Shown one piece after another: positions 26,726 through 35,139 of a stretch of DNA of 64,000 nucleotides. This DNA comes from JAMZMI01 sp964353015. Its GTDB lineage: Bacteria > Bacteroidota > Bacteroidia > Cytophagales > Cyclobacteriaceae. Position 1 is the first letter of the stretch. Every line of letters begins with the position of its first letter. The position numbers were made by a program, and so were the translations under genes. The notes beneath the pieces were generated by a model. That model saw only the letters and a list, made by a program, of their open reading frames with translations, was not told the origin of the DNA and did no database searches. The stretch is taken from contig CAYGUA010000026.1 of assembly GCA_964353015.1 (NCBI GenBank), forward strand, positions 20,529-84,528. The letters run 5' to 3'.

Positions 26726-27811
26726 TCATTCGGGAGTTTTCTGCTTATCCATTTCTCCTATTAACGGAATCTCTAGTCTTTTTCTTACTTTATCAATATT
26801 TGTTTCATTACCAAGAACAAACATCAGCTTGGTAACTGCGGCCTCAGTTGTGATATCGCCTCCACTCACAACCCCAATATCTTTGAGCTTTTTACTGGTT
26901 TCATATCTGCCCATAATTACTTCTCCACCACTGCATTGACTCACATTAAAAACAATAATTCCGTTTTTAATTGCCTTTTCTACTAGTTTTAAAAACCATG
27001 GGTGATTAATTGTATTGCCAGATCCGTATGATTCCAACACAACTCCTCGCAATCCTTTGATCGAGAAAAAGCTTTTAACTACAGCTTCGCTTATGCATGG
27101 AAACATTTTTAGAATCACCACATTTTCATCAAGCTTATTTTTGATTTTCAGCTTCGCCTTAGGATTATGTGGTAGCAAATAGTTATTTCTGAATTCAATA
27201 TCAATTCCGGATTCTGCTAAATAAGGGTAGTTTTTTGATTGAAATGCGGCGAATGTGCTGCTTCTGATTTTTTGAGAACGATTACCTCGGAGCAAAAAAT
27301 AATTGAAATAGATACAAACCTCACTTATAATAGGAAATCCATTTTCTTTTTTTGATGCGATTTCAAGTGCGGTAATAAGATTTTCACGTGCATCAGATCT
27401 GATATAACCTATTGGTATTTGTGCCCCAGTTAGTATCACAGGTTTGTTCAAACCATCTAGCATATAACTCAACGCACTAGCCGTATAAGCCATGGTATCT
27501 GTACCATGAAGAATTACGAAACCATCATACTGAGAATAATTCTCAAATATGATGTAGGCCATATCCTGCCAATCTTTGGAGTTGATATTGGATGAATCTC
27601 GTGGCTCTGGGAATGAAATCACAGTAAGCTTCAATTCCAAAGACCTCAATTCCGGGATACGCTCAATGACTCTGCCGAAATTGAATGGAGCAAGTGCACC
27701 ATCTTCATCCATCACCATTCCAAAAGTTCCGCCCGTGTAAATGATCAGAACAGATTCATGTGGATCTAGCTTGGCTGTAGTTCTGATATTTACAATTTTA
27801 TAATTCATCAT
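26726..27811 (-). CDS. ansA: type I L-asparaginase
   Basis: Cytoplasmic asparaginase (asparagine to aspartate and ammonia), 361 aa. ILIYTGGTFGMVMDEDGAL holds the first catalytic Thr, and DGFVILHGTDTMAYTASALS the second (Thr-Asp pair). LTGAQIPIGYIRSDARENL and GVVLESYGSGN are further conserved parts. No signal peptide is present, which fits the type I (EcAI-like) group. The start overlaps the TatD stop by 4 bases (ATGA). Confidence 0.93.
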   Translation of the reverse strand: MMNYKIVNIRTTAKLDPHESVLIIYTGGTFGMVMDEDGALAPFNFGRVIERIPELRSLELKLTVISFPEPRDSSNINSKDWQDMAYIIFENYSQYDGFVILHGTDTMAYTASALSYMLDGLNKPVILTGAQIPIGYIRSDARENLITALEIASKKENGFPIISEVCIYFNYFLLRGNRSQKIRSSTFAAFQSKNYPYLAESGIDIEFRNNYLLPHNPKAKLKIKNKLDENVVILKMFPCISEAVVKSFFSIKGLRGVVLESYGSGNTINHPWFLKLVEKAIKNGIIVFNVSQCSGGEVIMGRYETSKKLKDIGVVSGGDITTEAAVTKLMFVLGNETNIDKVRKRLEIPLIGEMDKQKTPE

Positions 27812-28575
27812 TTATGAAAGAGGCTCAAAGCATTTGATGTTGTAATTTCGGCAATTTCATTTACATCTTTGCTGAGAACATCAGCTATTTTATGAGCTAC
27901 TTTTTCAATAAATGCTGGCTCGTTTCGCTTACCTCTGAATGGCACTGGTGCCAAATAAGGACTGTCTGTTTCAAGCACCAAATGTTTTAATTCTATTGCT
28001 TTTAGAACTGGCTCAAGTCCTCCATTTTTAAATGTACTCACACCCCCTATACCTAGTTTAAAGCCCATTTCTGTGATTTCATTGGCTTGATCTACTGAGC
28101 CAGAAAAACAATGAAAAACACCTGTCAAACCTTGTTCAAAGAAGGGCTTGACTAATTCTATAGTTTCATCTATTGACTCACGACAATGAATCACAACCGG
28201 CAGATCAAACTTAATCGCCCAGGCACATTGGATATTAAATGCTTCTTTTTGATACTCAAATAAAGATTTATCCCAGTATAAGTCTGTACCAATCTCCCCC
28301 ACAGCACAAAAATTTCCTTTATGAAGCCATGTTTCTACTTCGTACAATTCTTTTTCGAATCCTTTTTTTACAGAACAAGGATGCAACCCCATCATTGGGA
28401 TACAAAAATCAGGATATTTTTCCGCCAATTCGAGCATAGGATCTATTGACTCACGATCTACGTTGGGCATGTATATTTTCACCAACCCTGCTTCTTTGGC
28501 ACGTTCGATTGCGTCATGTTTATCCTGATCGAACTGTTCTGAATAAATATGAGCGTGTGAATCAATTAGCTTCAT
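27808..28575 (-). CDS. TatD family metal-dependent hydrolase / DNase
   Basis: TIM-barrel metallohydrolase of 255 aa. Metal ligands are visible: LIDSHAHIY (HxH, near residues 6-8), VGEIGTD (Glu near 90), PVVIHCRES and GVFHCFSG (His), and LVLETDSPYLAPVPFRGKRN (Asp). TatD relatives cleave DNA or remove D-amino acids from tRNA (DTD3 in plants); the precise role here is unknown. It overlaps the deacetylase gene by 14 bases. Confidence 0.94.
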   Translation of the reverse strand: MKLIDSHAHIYSEQFDQDKHDAIERAKEAGLVKIYMPNVDRESIDPMLELAEKYPDFCIPMMGLHPCSVKKGFEKELYEVETWLHKGNFCAVGEIGTDLYWDKSLFEYQKEAFNIQCAWAIKFDLPVVIHCRESIDETIELVKPFFEQGLTGVFHCFSGSVDQANEITEMGFKLGIGGVSTFKNGGLEPVLKAIELKHLVLETDSPYLAPVPFRGKRNEPAFIEKVAHKIADVLSKDVNEIAEITTSNALSLFHK

Positions 28576-29197
28576 TTTCCAAAGATTTAAATTGAAACCC
28601 TAATTGGGAAAAATGGGACAAGGTTTCTGGTAATAAATTTTTTAAATTATTGAATGCCATTTCAGTATCATGAAACACTAAAATGGCTCCCGAATTCATT
28701 TTTTTAACAGCACTTAAACTGTGAGCAATATTCAATTTCTGATCAAAATCACCTGTTAAAAAACTCCACATAACAACTTTCTTTACTGATTTAAGACTTT
28801 GTGCCTGTGACCATTTTATTCGCCCAAAAGGAGGACGAAACAATCTGGTTTTTATTTCTAATTTTTCCAGAGCGTCATCGCAATTCTTAATATCTTCAAA
28901 ATATTCATCATTACGGCTACTCCAACCACTTACATGATTTTGTGTGTGATTGCCAATTGCATGTCCATTTTGAGCGATTTCTTGAACCAAATGTGGATTG
29001 GAGTTCACATTATTTCCTACTAAAAAAAAGGTAGCTTTTGCATTGTACTTTTTTAGAAGATCCAAAACAAAAGGAGTCACTTCAGAAGTAGGGCCGTCAT
29101 CAAAAGTTAGATAAATCACCTTTTCACTAGATTTTTGTTCCCAGATAAAATAAGGAAACAAGACCTTCTGCAAAACTGGTGGTTTGAAAAAATACAT
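28562..29197 (-). CDS. polysaccharide deacetylase (NodB homology domain)
   Basis: Carbohydrate esterase family 4-like protein of 211 aa. VIYLTFDDGPTSEVTPF carries the Asp pair, NGHAIGNHTQNH the metal-binding HxxxH, and FRPPFGRIKWSQ and LVFHDTE the remaining motifs. It should remove acetyl groups from N-acetylglucosamine in peptidoglycan or another glycan. No signal peptide or clear anchor is visible, so where it acts is uncertain. It ends in the TatD gene and begins 3 bases after the phosphatase gene stop. Confidence 0.9.
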   Translation of the reverse strand: MYFFKPPVLQKVLFPYFIWEQKSSEKVIYLTFDDGPTSEVTPFVLDLLKKYNAKATFFLVGNNVNSNPHLVQEIAQNGHAIGNHTQNHVSGWSSRNDEYFEDIKNCDDALEKLEIKTRLFRPPFGRIKWSQAQSLKSVKKVVMWSFLTGDFDQKLNIAHSLSAVKKMNSGAILVFHDTEMAFNNLKNLLPETLSHFSQLGFQFKSLENEAN

Positions 29198-29200
29198 TGA

Positions 29201-30391
29201 TTAATTATTCACAAGACACGAGAGCATAGTGATATCATCTCTGTAAGGCTCTCCTTCTCTGAATTCGTCAATTGCTTTCAGCATTTTATTATGAAAAATT
29301 GAGAGATCGTCAGGCATAGACGTAGTAATGAATCGGCACACATTTTCTTCCCCAAATTGTTCATCCCTCTTATTGAATGTTTCAGTGAGACCATCGGTAT
29401 ATCCGAAAAAGAAAAAATTCTTAAGGTTTTCCAGCCTGATAGTTTCCAGAAAAGGAAGTGGGTTGAACATCCCTAAAACAGTCGTTCCATCATTTAACTC
29501 ATGAATTTTACCTTCAGTCAATAAATACTGCGGATTATGTCCACAGTTGATGTAGTCGAAGGTCTGTTGACTGAAATCATATATTCCCAAAAAGAATGTG
29601 ATGAAATTTTCCCCATTACTGATGGTATATATTGTATGATTTAGTTCAGTTACAATCTCTATGGGATCCTGAGTTTTGCGAACAAGTGTACGGAGCGACG
29701 CTTGAAAATTCGACATCAACAATGCAGCCGGAACACCCTTGCCAGAAACATCAGCCACGCAAACTAAAAAACGATCATCATCAATGGCCAAATAATCATA
29801 ATAGTCACCACCTACATCATGATGAGGAAGATATACTGCCTCTATTTTTAATTTTTCAGTTTTTGGCAATGACTTTGGAAAAAGAAAATTTTGAACTTTT
29901 TTGGCGATTTCTAGCTCTTTGCGATAGGCCTCCTGCTCAAGTTGCCTTCTGGCGAGCTTTTTATTCTCTATGGCCACAATGATAATGTTGGTCAATGCCT
30001 GCAAGAAAGTGCTGCTATCACTGGTGTTTTCTTCCAAAACGCCTCCCAGAAAGACTACAGCTAATTGTTTCTTCTTATGAAAAACCGGGATCACTTTATC
30101 AAAGTCCCCGTATCCAGATTCATCCCCATTCAGTAAATAACTCTCACTAATATCTCGGAACTTTTGATCTAAAATCTGATCTTCCCAATTGTTTTTTGTA
30201 CCAAAAGCGACCTTACAAGCCCAACCATCATCACTCACAAAAAGCGCCATTCTTTTCACTTTCAAATCACCCAACAAGGTGAATTTGTAAATTCTGAAAA
30301 GATCAGATTCAGACAGGTTATTGTTAATAGCCTGTGTCACTTCGAGAAGTGCATTAAGTTCCAGATCTTTTATATCGAGTGCTCCGTGCAT
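29201..30391 (-). CDS. GAF-like plus SpoIIE-type PP2C serine phosphatase
   Basis: Protein of 396 aa. The N-terminal half (about 10-165) looks like a GAF-type sensor. A helix at about 155-175 (REL-rich, LARRQLEQEAYRKELEIAKKVQ) links to a PP2C phosphatase domain: HHDVGGDYYDYLAI and VCVADVSGKGVPAALLMS carry the metal-binding Asp residues, FNYINCGHN-type motif YINCGHNPQYLL follows, and FGYTDGLTE closes it. Such proteins reverse phosphorylation in anti-sigma-factor partner switches. No anti-sigma or STAS gene is adjacent. Confidence 0.9.
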   Translation of the reverse strand: MHGALDIKDLELNALLEVTQAINNNLSESDLFRIYKFTLLGDLKVKRMALFVSDDGWACKVAFGTKNNWEDQILDQKFRDISESYLLNGDESGYGDFDKVIPVFHKKKQLAVVFLGGVLEENTSDSSTFLQALTNIIIVAIENKKLARRQLEQEAYRKELEIAKKVQNFLFPKSLPKTEKLKIEAVYLPHHDVGGDYYDYLAIDDDRFLVCVADVSGKGVPAALLMSNFQASLRTLVRKTQDPIEIVTELNHTIYTISNGENFITFFLGIYDFSQQTFDYINCGHNPQYLLTEGKIHELNDGTTVLGMFNPLPFLETIRLENLKNFFFFGYTDGLTETFNKRDEQFGEENVCRFITTSMPDDLSIFHNKMLKAIDEFREGEPYRDDITMLSCLVNN

Positions 30392-30392
30392 T

Positions 30393-30644
30393 TCAGGAAT
30401 TGTGAGCTAATAGCCCTTTTTTGGTAGCTAAAAAATACGATTCTAAAAATTGTTGATCGGATAGATCCTGTCCTGGTGACCATTCTTCATCCACATTGAT
30501 CAAAAATTTAATCCAGGCCTGGTGGTGGAGTGATTTCAAAATTGGAATAAGTGCATGGTCTGAATAAGACACAAGCTCCTTCAGTTCGGCGTAAGACCGA
30601 ACAAAATATAGTTCATCAAGTACATTGAATTCATCGTCAGTCAT
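30393..30644 (-). CDS. small hypothetical protein, 83 aa
   Basis: Acidic 83-aa protein, MTDDEFNVLDELYFVRSYAEL onward, predicted helical, with two conserved-looking Trp residues (HHQAWIKFL, EEWSPGQD). The pattern resembles a small winged-helix, but this is not certain. Its start overlaps the glycosyltransferase stop by one base and it ends one base before the phosphatase start, so it belongs to the same operon. Confidence 0.7.
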   Translation of the reverse strand: MTDDEFNVLDELYFVRSYAELKELVSYSDHALIPILKSLHHQAWIKFLINVDEEWSPGQDLSDQQFLESYFLATKKGLLAHNS

Positions 30645-31753
30645 CAGTATTTTCTACCTTTCCATGAATATCCGGTAAAAATAGAGGCAATACCCAACAA
30701 TGACACGAACAGCGGATAAAATATCTGCAAAGCCATCCCTATAGTCATCACATTGACTATTTTCAATTTTAAAAATCGGGCAACAGATTGCAAATAGAGA
30801 ATATCAGCCAGATATCTTGCTCCAATTAAGGCAACAAAAAGGACCGCCGACACATTGCCCCACAATGCCAATACAATCATTATTAAATACATCAAGTAAT
30901 CTGTAAAGATGTAAATCGCAGCAAATCGAGCAAACCAGTTTTTATGAAATTTCCATTTACTGCTCCACCTGATCCGTTGATTGACAAGATCAATAAATGT
31001 TTCTTTGGCTGGTGTATGCACTATTGACTTTATGTTTTTTAGAAAACCCACGCTTGATGGATATTTTGCATGGAGTTTCTGAAGAAGAAATTCATCATCA
31101 CCTGAAGGGATTTGTTCATTGCCCTGATAACCGTTTACCTCCTCAAAAGCCTTTTTTTTATAGCTCATATTGGCACCATTGCAAGTTGATGGATTACCCG
31201 ATTGAATAGCTGCTGCTCCAAAGCCAATCAAAGAAGTAAATTCAATACTCTGCAATTGTGCGATGATAGATTTTCCATTCATTCGCACTGGTGCAGCCAG
31301 CATTTGTAGATCATGCTGTTCATAATGCAGCGCATATGCAGCAATCCAGTCCCTACCAACTTTACAATCCCCATCTATTGTGATAATAATTTCATTTTTT
31401 GCTGCTCCTACTCCAGAAGTAATTGCCGCTTTTTTTCCTGAAACAGTCTCCAGATTTATGAGTCTCAAATCAAAATCACATTGATTTCCAAATTCTTTCA
31501 CAATAGAAGAACTTTCATCTTCGGAATGATCATCAATCACAATCACTTCAAACTTTGATATATCATAAGACTGTAGGGACAAGTCTGAAAGCAAACTTTT
31601 AATGTTTTTCTCTTCGTTACGAATTGGGATCAAGACAGTAAAAGTTTTGCCTGAAGTGAGAATGTCAGCCGTCTGATTAATCCTTGACCAATGGAATAGC
31701 AACCAAAGTACAATTAAGATATGAATAATGGATAGCCCAATAAAAAGGATCAT
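30644..31753 (-). CDS. family 2 glycosyltransferase, membrane-bound
   Basis: Inverting glycosyltransferase of 369 aa. One N-terminal helix is followed by the GT-A core: FTVLIPIRNEEKNIKSLL, VIVIDDHSEDES, ITIDGDCKVGRDW (DxD) and INPSTCNGANMSYKK-like segment (QSGNPSTCNGANM). NQRIRWSSKWKFHK matches the acceptor-side (Q/R)xxRW motif. Several C-terminal helices are present. It precedes a flippase-like gene by a 4-base overlap, so the pair may make and move a lipid-linked glycan. Its exact product is unknown. Confidence 0.9.
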   Translation of the reverse strand: MILFIGLSIIHILIVLWLLFHWSRINQTADILTSGKTFTVLIPIRNEEKNIKSLLSDLSLQSYDISKFEVIVIDDHSEDESSSIVKEFGNQCDFDLRLINLETVSGKKAAITSGVGAAKNEIIITIDGDCKVGRDWIAAYALHYEQHDLQMLAAPVRMNGKSIIAQLQSIEFTSLIGFGAAAIQSGNPSTCNGANMSYKKKAFEEVNGYQGNEQIPSGDDEFLLQKLHAKYPSSVGFLKNIKSIVHTPAKETFIDLVNQRIRWSSKWKFHKNWFARFAAIYIFTDYLMYLIMIVLALWGNVSAVLFVALIGARYLADILYLQSVARFLKLKIVNVMTIGMALQIFYPLFVSLLGIASIFTGYSWKGRKY

Positions 31754-32640
31754 TGCGCAAGTTTAATCCTAAAATTAATTACAGGAATCAGCCCTACCAA
31801 TGATGGAATAATCGTATTCACCACCCAGATTATCAAACATGGAAAAACGATTAGGTCAAGATCACTTACCATACTTTGAAAAAAAATAATTGAACTAGCC
31901 TCACGAACCCCGATTCCTCCCAACACTGATGGAATAACAGATCGAAACAAGAAAATCCATCCAATCCCCATGATGATCTGTGCAAAATCAAGAATGGGAT
32001 TGAAAAATGATATAAGAAGGTAAAACTGGAAAGTGAATACCCCATATCTTAAAAGTGTCAACAAAAAAACATGGATTGCAAGCCGGCTAGTGATAAATGA
32101 AAGCGGAATCTGAAACACGGATTTACTAAAAACCAGCAGAGCCAGCAACCCAATTAAAATGATGAAAAAAAATAAAACATTGACAACTACTGAGGTGAAA
32201 CCGAAATAATAAATCACAGAAAGACCTCCAAACACAACTGTGACAAGCAATAAAGAAAGTCTATTGAAAGCCATGGCCATGACGGACATTGGTCGATTTT
32301 TCACTTCAACCAGACGGCTACTCATATCTCCAATTGTAAAAGGCACGGCAACATTAAGAGCCAACCCACGCAATATTATTTTGACTGCATCCAAAGTAGA
32401 AATGGATTCAAAGGGAACAGCAATTTTCCACCTCAATGCCTCTAAAAACCAATTAATAGGCGTCAGAAACAATACAATTAGGAATATCGGTAAAAACATA
32501 GACCAATCAACAACGGGAATATTGAAAGATGTTTTTGAAAACTGAATATAAATAAACCACACACAAGCCAAAACAATGAAATACCGCGCACCCTCCTGGA
32601 CCCATTTTTTATATATCAAAGGGTAATGGTTAATTTGCAT
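31750..32640 (-). CDS. flippase-like / lysylphosphatidylglycerol synthetase TM family protein
   Basis: Integral membrane protein of about 296 aa with seven or more helices, of the UPF0104 / lysylphosphatidylglycerol synthetase TM group. The signature LRGLALNVAVPFTIGDMSSRLVEV and the later GGIGVREASSIIFF are visible. Three ATGs are possible (32661, 32649, 32640); the inner one is given because the others would overlap the divergent ruvC start. Upstream of the glycosyltransferase in one operon. Confidence 0.85.
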   Translation of the reverse strand: MQINHYPLIYKKWVQEGARYFIVLACVWFIYIQFSKTSFNIPVVDWSMFLPIFLIVLFLTPINWFLEALRWKIAVPFESISTLDAVKIILRGLALNVAVPFTIGDMSSRLVEVKNRPMSVMAMAFNRLSLLLVTVVFGGLSVIYYFGFTSVVVNVLFFFIILIGLLALLVFSKSVFQIPLSFITSRLAIHVFLLTLLRYGVFTFQFYLLISFFNPILDFAQIIMGIGWIFLFRSVIPSVLGGIGVREASSIIFFQSMVSDLDLIVFPCLIIWVVNTIIPSLVGLIPVINFRIKLAQ

Positions 32641-32642
32641 CA

Positions 32643-33206
32643 ATGTCATTAATAGCTTCATCTGCCGCCGAAAAAATAATATTGGGTTTAGATCCTGGAA
32701 CCAGTGTAATGGGTTATGGCTTGATCAAAGTTAAGAAACAACAAGTCACACTGCTTCAATTTGGAGTGATCCATTTGAAAAAATATGACAACCATGAACT
32801 CAAACTGAAAAAAATATTCGATCGGGTAATAAGCCTGATTGATGATTATCATCCCGATGAAGTGGCGCTTGAAGCTCCATTTTTTGGAAAAAACGTGCAA
32901 TCCATGCTCAAATTAGGACGAGCTCAAGGAGTGGCCATGGCTGCAGCTTTGAGTCGTGAAATACCAATTACGGAATACGCTCCGAAAAAAGTAAAACAAT
33001 CAGTAACGGGAAATGGAAATGCATCAAAAGAGCAAGTGGCAGCCATGCTTAAAACATTATTAAAATTTACAGAAGATCCCAAATTATTGGATGCTACTGA
33101 TGCATTAGCTGTTGCTTTATGCCATCACTACCAGGGTGGAAAAACCATAAAATCATCGAAAAGTTGGGGGGCATTTTTGAGTGAAAACCCAAGCCGGATA
33201 AAATAA
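32643..33206 (+). CDS. ruvC: Holliday junction resolvase RuvC
   Basis: Homodimeric nuclease that cuts Holliday junctions, 187 aa. ILGLDPGTSVMGYG holds the first catalytic Asp, VALEAPFFGKN the Glu, and LDATDALAVALCHH the final Asp pair. Helix with GRAQGVAMAAALSRE is the usual DNA-contact part. The ruvA and ruvB genes are not nearby. A hairpin terminator lies at its end. Confidence 0.97.
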   Translation: MSLIASSAAEKIILGLDPGTSVMGYGLIKVKKQQVTLLQFGVIHLKKYDNHELKLKKIFDRVISLIDDYHPDEVALEAPFFGKNVQSMLKLGRAQGVAMAAALSREIPITEYAPKKVKQSVTGNGNASKEQVAAMLKTLLKFTEDPKLLDATDALAVALCHHYQGGKTIKSSKSWGAFLSENPSRIK

Positions 33207-33238
33207 AAGCAAGCCAATTAGGCCTGCTTTATTTTTTT
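33206..33238. terminator. terminator hairpin between ruvC and HIT gene
   Basis: AAAGCAAGCC / GGCCTGCTTT with loop AATTA and one internal mismatch, followed by ATTTTTTTAG on the plus strand. It overlaps the last bases of the convergent HIT gene. Confidence 0.8.
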
Positions 33239-33607
33239 AGCCATTTCGGCAAATTCTTCCTGACTAAAGGAAAGCTTCATCCTGCCAAAATCCATATCAC
33301 CAGTGCTATTAATTGGAATAAGATGTACGTGTGCATGGGGTACTTCCAACCCAATCACAGTCATGCCAATGCGCTCACATGTAATTACTTTTTTTATTTG
33401 AAGCGCTACTTTTTTAGCAAATACGTGCAATCCAGCAAGCACCTCATCCTCCAAATCAAAAATATAATCAACTTCAAGTTTCGGAATTACAAGCACATGG
33501 CCTTCCACCAATGGATTGATATCCAGAAAAGCCAGATAATTATCATCTTCAGCAACAATGTGAGCCGGAATATCCCTTGATACAATTTTTGAAAATATAC
33601 TCGGCAT
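33218..33607 (-). CDS. HIT family nucleotide-binding protein
   Basis: Histidine-triad hydrolase or transferase acting on nucleoside phosphates, 129 aa. The triad HAHVHLIPI is present; the N-terminal half has IFSKIVSRDIPAHIVAEDD and LDINPLVEGHVLVIPK. The ATG at 33607 is used; a TTG one codon upstream is less likely. Its start overlaps the greA stop (TGATG), so translation is coupled with greA. Confidence 0.95.
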   Translation of the reverse strand: MPSIFSKIVSRDIPAHIVAEDDNYLAFLDINPLVEGHVLVIPKLEVDYIFDLEDEVLAGLHVFAKKVALQIKKVITCERIGMTVIGLEVPHAHVHLIPINSTGDMDFGRMKLSFSQEEFAEMAKKIKQA

Positions 33608-34080
33608 CAAAATTTAATGTCAAGTATTTCAAATTCCATTTTGCCAGCTGGCACATCTATGGTCGCTTTATCGCCAATCACCTTTCCCAATAGACCTTTA
33701 CCGATAGGTGATTTTATAGAAATCTTACCTTGTTTCAGATCAGATTCTTCTTCTGCGACTATCTGGTAATTCATTTCCATTCCATTTTTTGTATTCTTGA
33801 TCTTAACCTTGGCGAGAATGCCAACTTTGGATGTATCCAAGCTTGACTCATCTATGACTCTGGCATTTCCCAGCACTGTTTCAAGTTTTGAGATTTTAAG
33901 TTCCATCAGTCCCTGAGCATCCTTCGCAGCATCATATTCTGCATTTTCACTTAAATCACCCTTATCACGTGCTTCTGCTATCTGCTTAGCCATATTCGCT
34001 CTGCCTTTGGTCTTTAGCTCGTTCAATTCATCCTTGAGCTTTTGTAGACCTTCCGAAGTATAATAATTGACTGTTGACAT
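33607..34080 (-). CDS. greA: transcription elongation factor GreA
   Basis: Rescues backtracked RNA polymerase by stimulating transcript cleavage, 157 aa. The coiled-coil starts after MSTVNYYTSEGLQKL and bears the acidic tip DKGDLSENAEYDAAKDAQG; the C-terminal domain has SPIGKGLLGKVIGD. The ATG at 34080 is chosen; an ORF extension to 34194 lacks family similarity and covers the terminator-like hairpin. Followed at one-base overlap by the HIT gene. Confidence 0.96.
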   Translation of the reverse strand: MSTVNYYTSEGLQKLKDELNELKTKGRANMAKQIAEARDKGDLSENAEYDAAKDAQGLMELKISKLETVLGNARVIDESSLDTSKVGILAKVKIKNTKNGMEMNYQIVAEEESDLKQGKISIKSPIGKGLLGKVIGDKATIDVPAGKMEFEILDIKF

Positions 34081-34103
34081 AATCGTTCTGATTCCCTTTA
34101 AAT

Positions 34104-34131
34104 AAAAAAGAACGGCCCTTTCGGAAACCGT
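34104..34131 (-). terminator. terminator-like hairpin upstream of greA
   Basis: On the minus strand, ACGG (34131-34128) pairs with CCGT (34115-34112), with a GAAA loop region between, and a TTTTTT run follows (34109-34104). It probably ends the upstream dehydrogenase transcript, but it could also attenuate greA. Confidence 0.5.
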
Positions 34132-34194
34132 CTCATCGAAATTGTTTTGTATTCTGTTATTTCGGCAAATATAACGCTTATTGAGAAATTCCAA

Positions 34195-35139
34195 TCAACT
34201 CACCTGCGCCAAACCTGCTTCCTGTAGTTTTCTTACCAGCACTTTGTTGATTCTTTCATAAGATTCAAAAGTCCAACCTGCTACATGCGGAGTTAGAATT
34301 ACGTTCGGCAGTTTTTTCAATCTGCTGAAAATTTCCTGTTCGCCTTCAGAAAGTTTATTAATCTTTTCATTTTCAAGTACATCCAACCCAGCCCCATAAA
34401 GCAAGCCAGTTTCTAATAATCCTAACAAAGCAGATAATTGAAGTACTTCACCACGAGCGGTATTGAGAACGATCTTCAATCGATCAAAAGACTTCAAGTA
34501 TTTTTCATCAAAAAGATTTTTGGTTTCAGCCGTGAGTGGAACATGGATGCTCAAAATTTCCGTTTCTTTTTTAAACACATCCAAACTAACTTCTTCAATG
34601 TATTGCGTACCAAATCCTGACTTGTATTTATCATATGCAATAACTCTGCAACCAAATCCCTGAAGTTTTCTAGCGAGACTTGATCCCATGAAACCATATC
34701 CGAAAATGCCTACAGTTCTTCTTTTTAGTTCCCATCCCCGATTTCCTTCACGATCCCAAATATTCGATCGCACCTCAAGATTTGCTGTATTTATTTTGTG
34801 CAAAATCGATAATAACATTCCGATTGTGTGCTCACCAACAGCATCTCTATTGCCTTCTGGCGCATTAATCATTCGAATATTTTTACTCGTCAAGTATGGA
34901 TAATCGACCTTGTCAATGCCTGCTCCTGCCCTACCTACAAACTCTAGAGAAGTACCAAGATCAATCAATTCCTTATCTATATTGGTTTTGCTACGAACGA
35001 TAATTCCATGATAATCTGAAATAATTGAAAGTATTTCACCTCGCTCAATATCTGGTCGATAATGAGCCTCAAAGCCAGTCTTTAATAACATGTCGTTGAT
35101 GCTATCATGCATCAAATCAATGATTAATACTTTTTTCAT
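34195..35139 (-). CDS. D-2-hydroxyacid dehydrogenase (phosphoglycerate dehydrogenase-like)
   Basis: NAD-dependent dehydrogenase of 314 aa. VGIFGYGFMGSSLARKLQGF is the NAD motif; LNTARGEVLQLSALLGLLETG holds the catalytic Arg, and VLTPHVAGWTFESY the catalytic His with nearby Glu (residue in LENEKI). It is short and has no regulatory ACT domain, so it is closest to the PGDH-like short forms, but the substrate is uncertain. Its start overlaps the mgtE stop by 4 bases. Confidence 0.88.
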   Translation of the reverse strand: MKKVLIIDLMHDSINDMLLKTGFEAHYRPDIERGEILSIISDYHGIIVRSKTNIDKELIDLGTSLEFVGRAGAGIDKVDYPYLTSKNIRMINAPEGNRDAVGEHTIGMLLSILHKINTANLEVRSNIWDREGNRGWELKRRTVGIFGYGFMGSSLARKLQGFGCRVIAYDKYKSGFGTQYIEEVSLDVFKKETEILSIHVPLTAETKNLFDEKYLKSFDRLKIVLNTARGEVLQLSALLGLLETGLLYGAGLDVLENEKINKLSEGEQEIFSRLKKLPNVILTPHVAGWTFESYERINKVLVRKLQEAGLAQVS

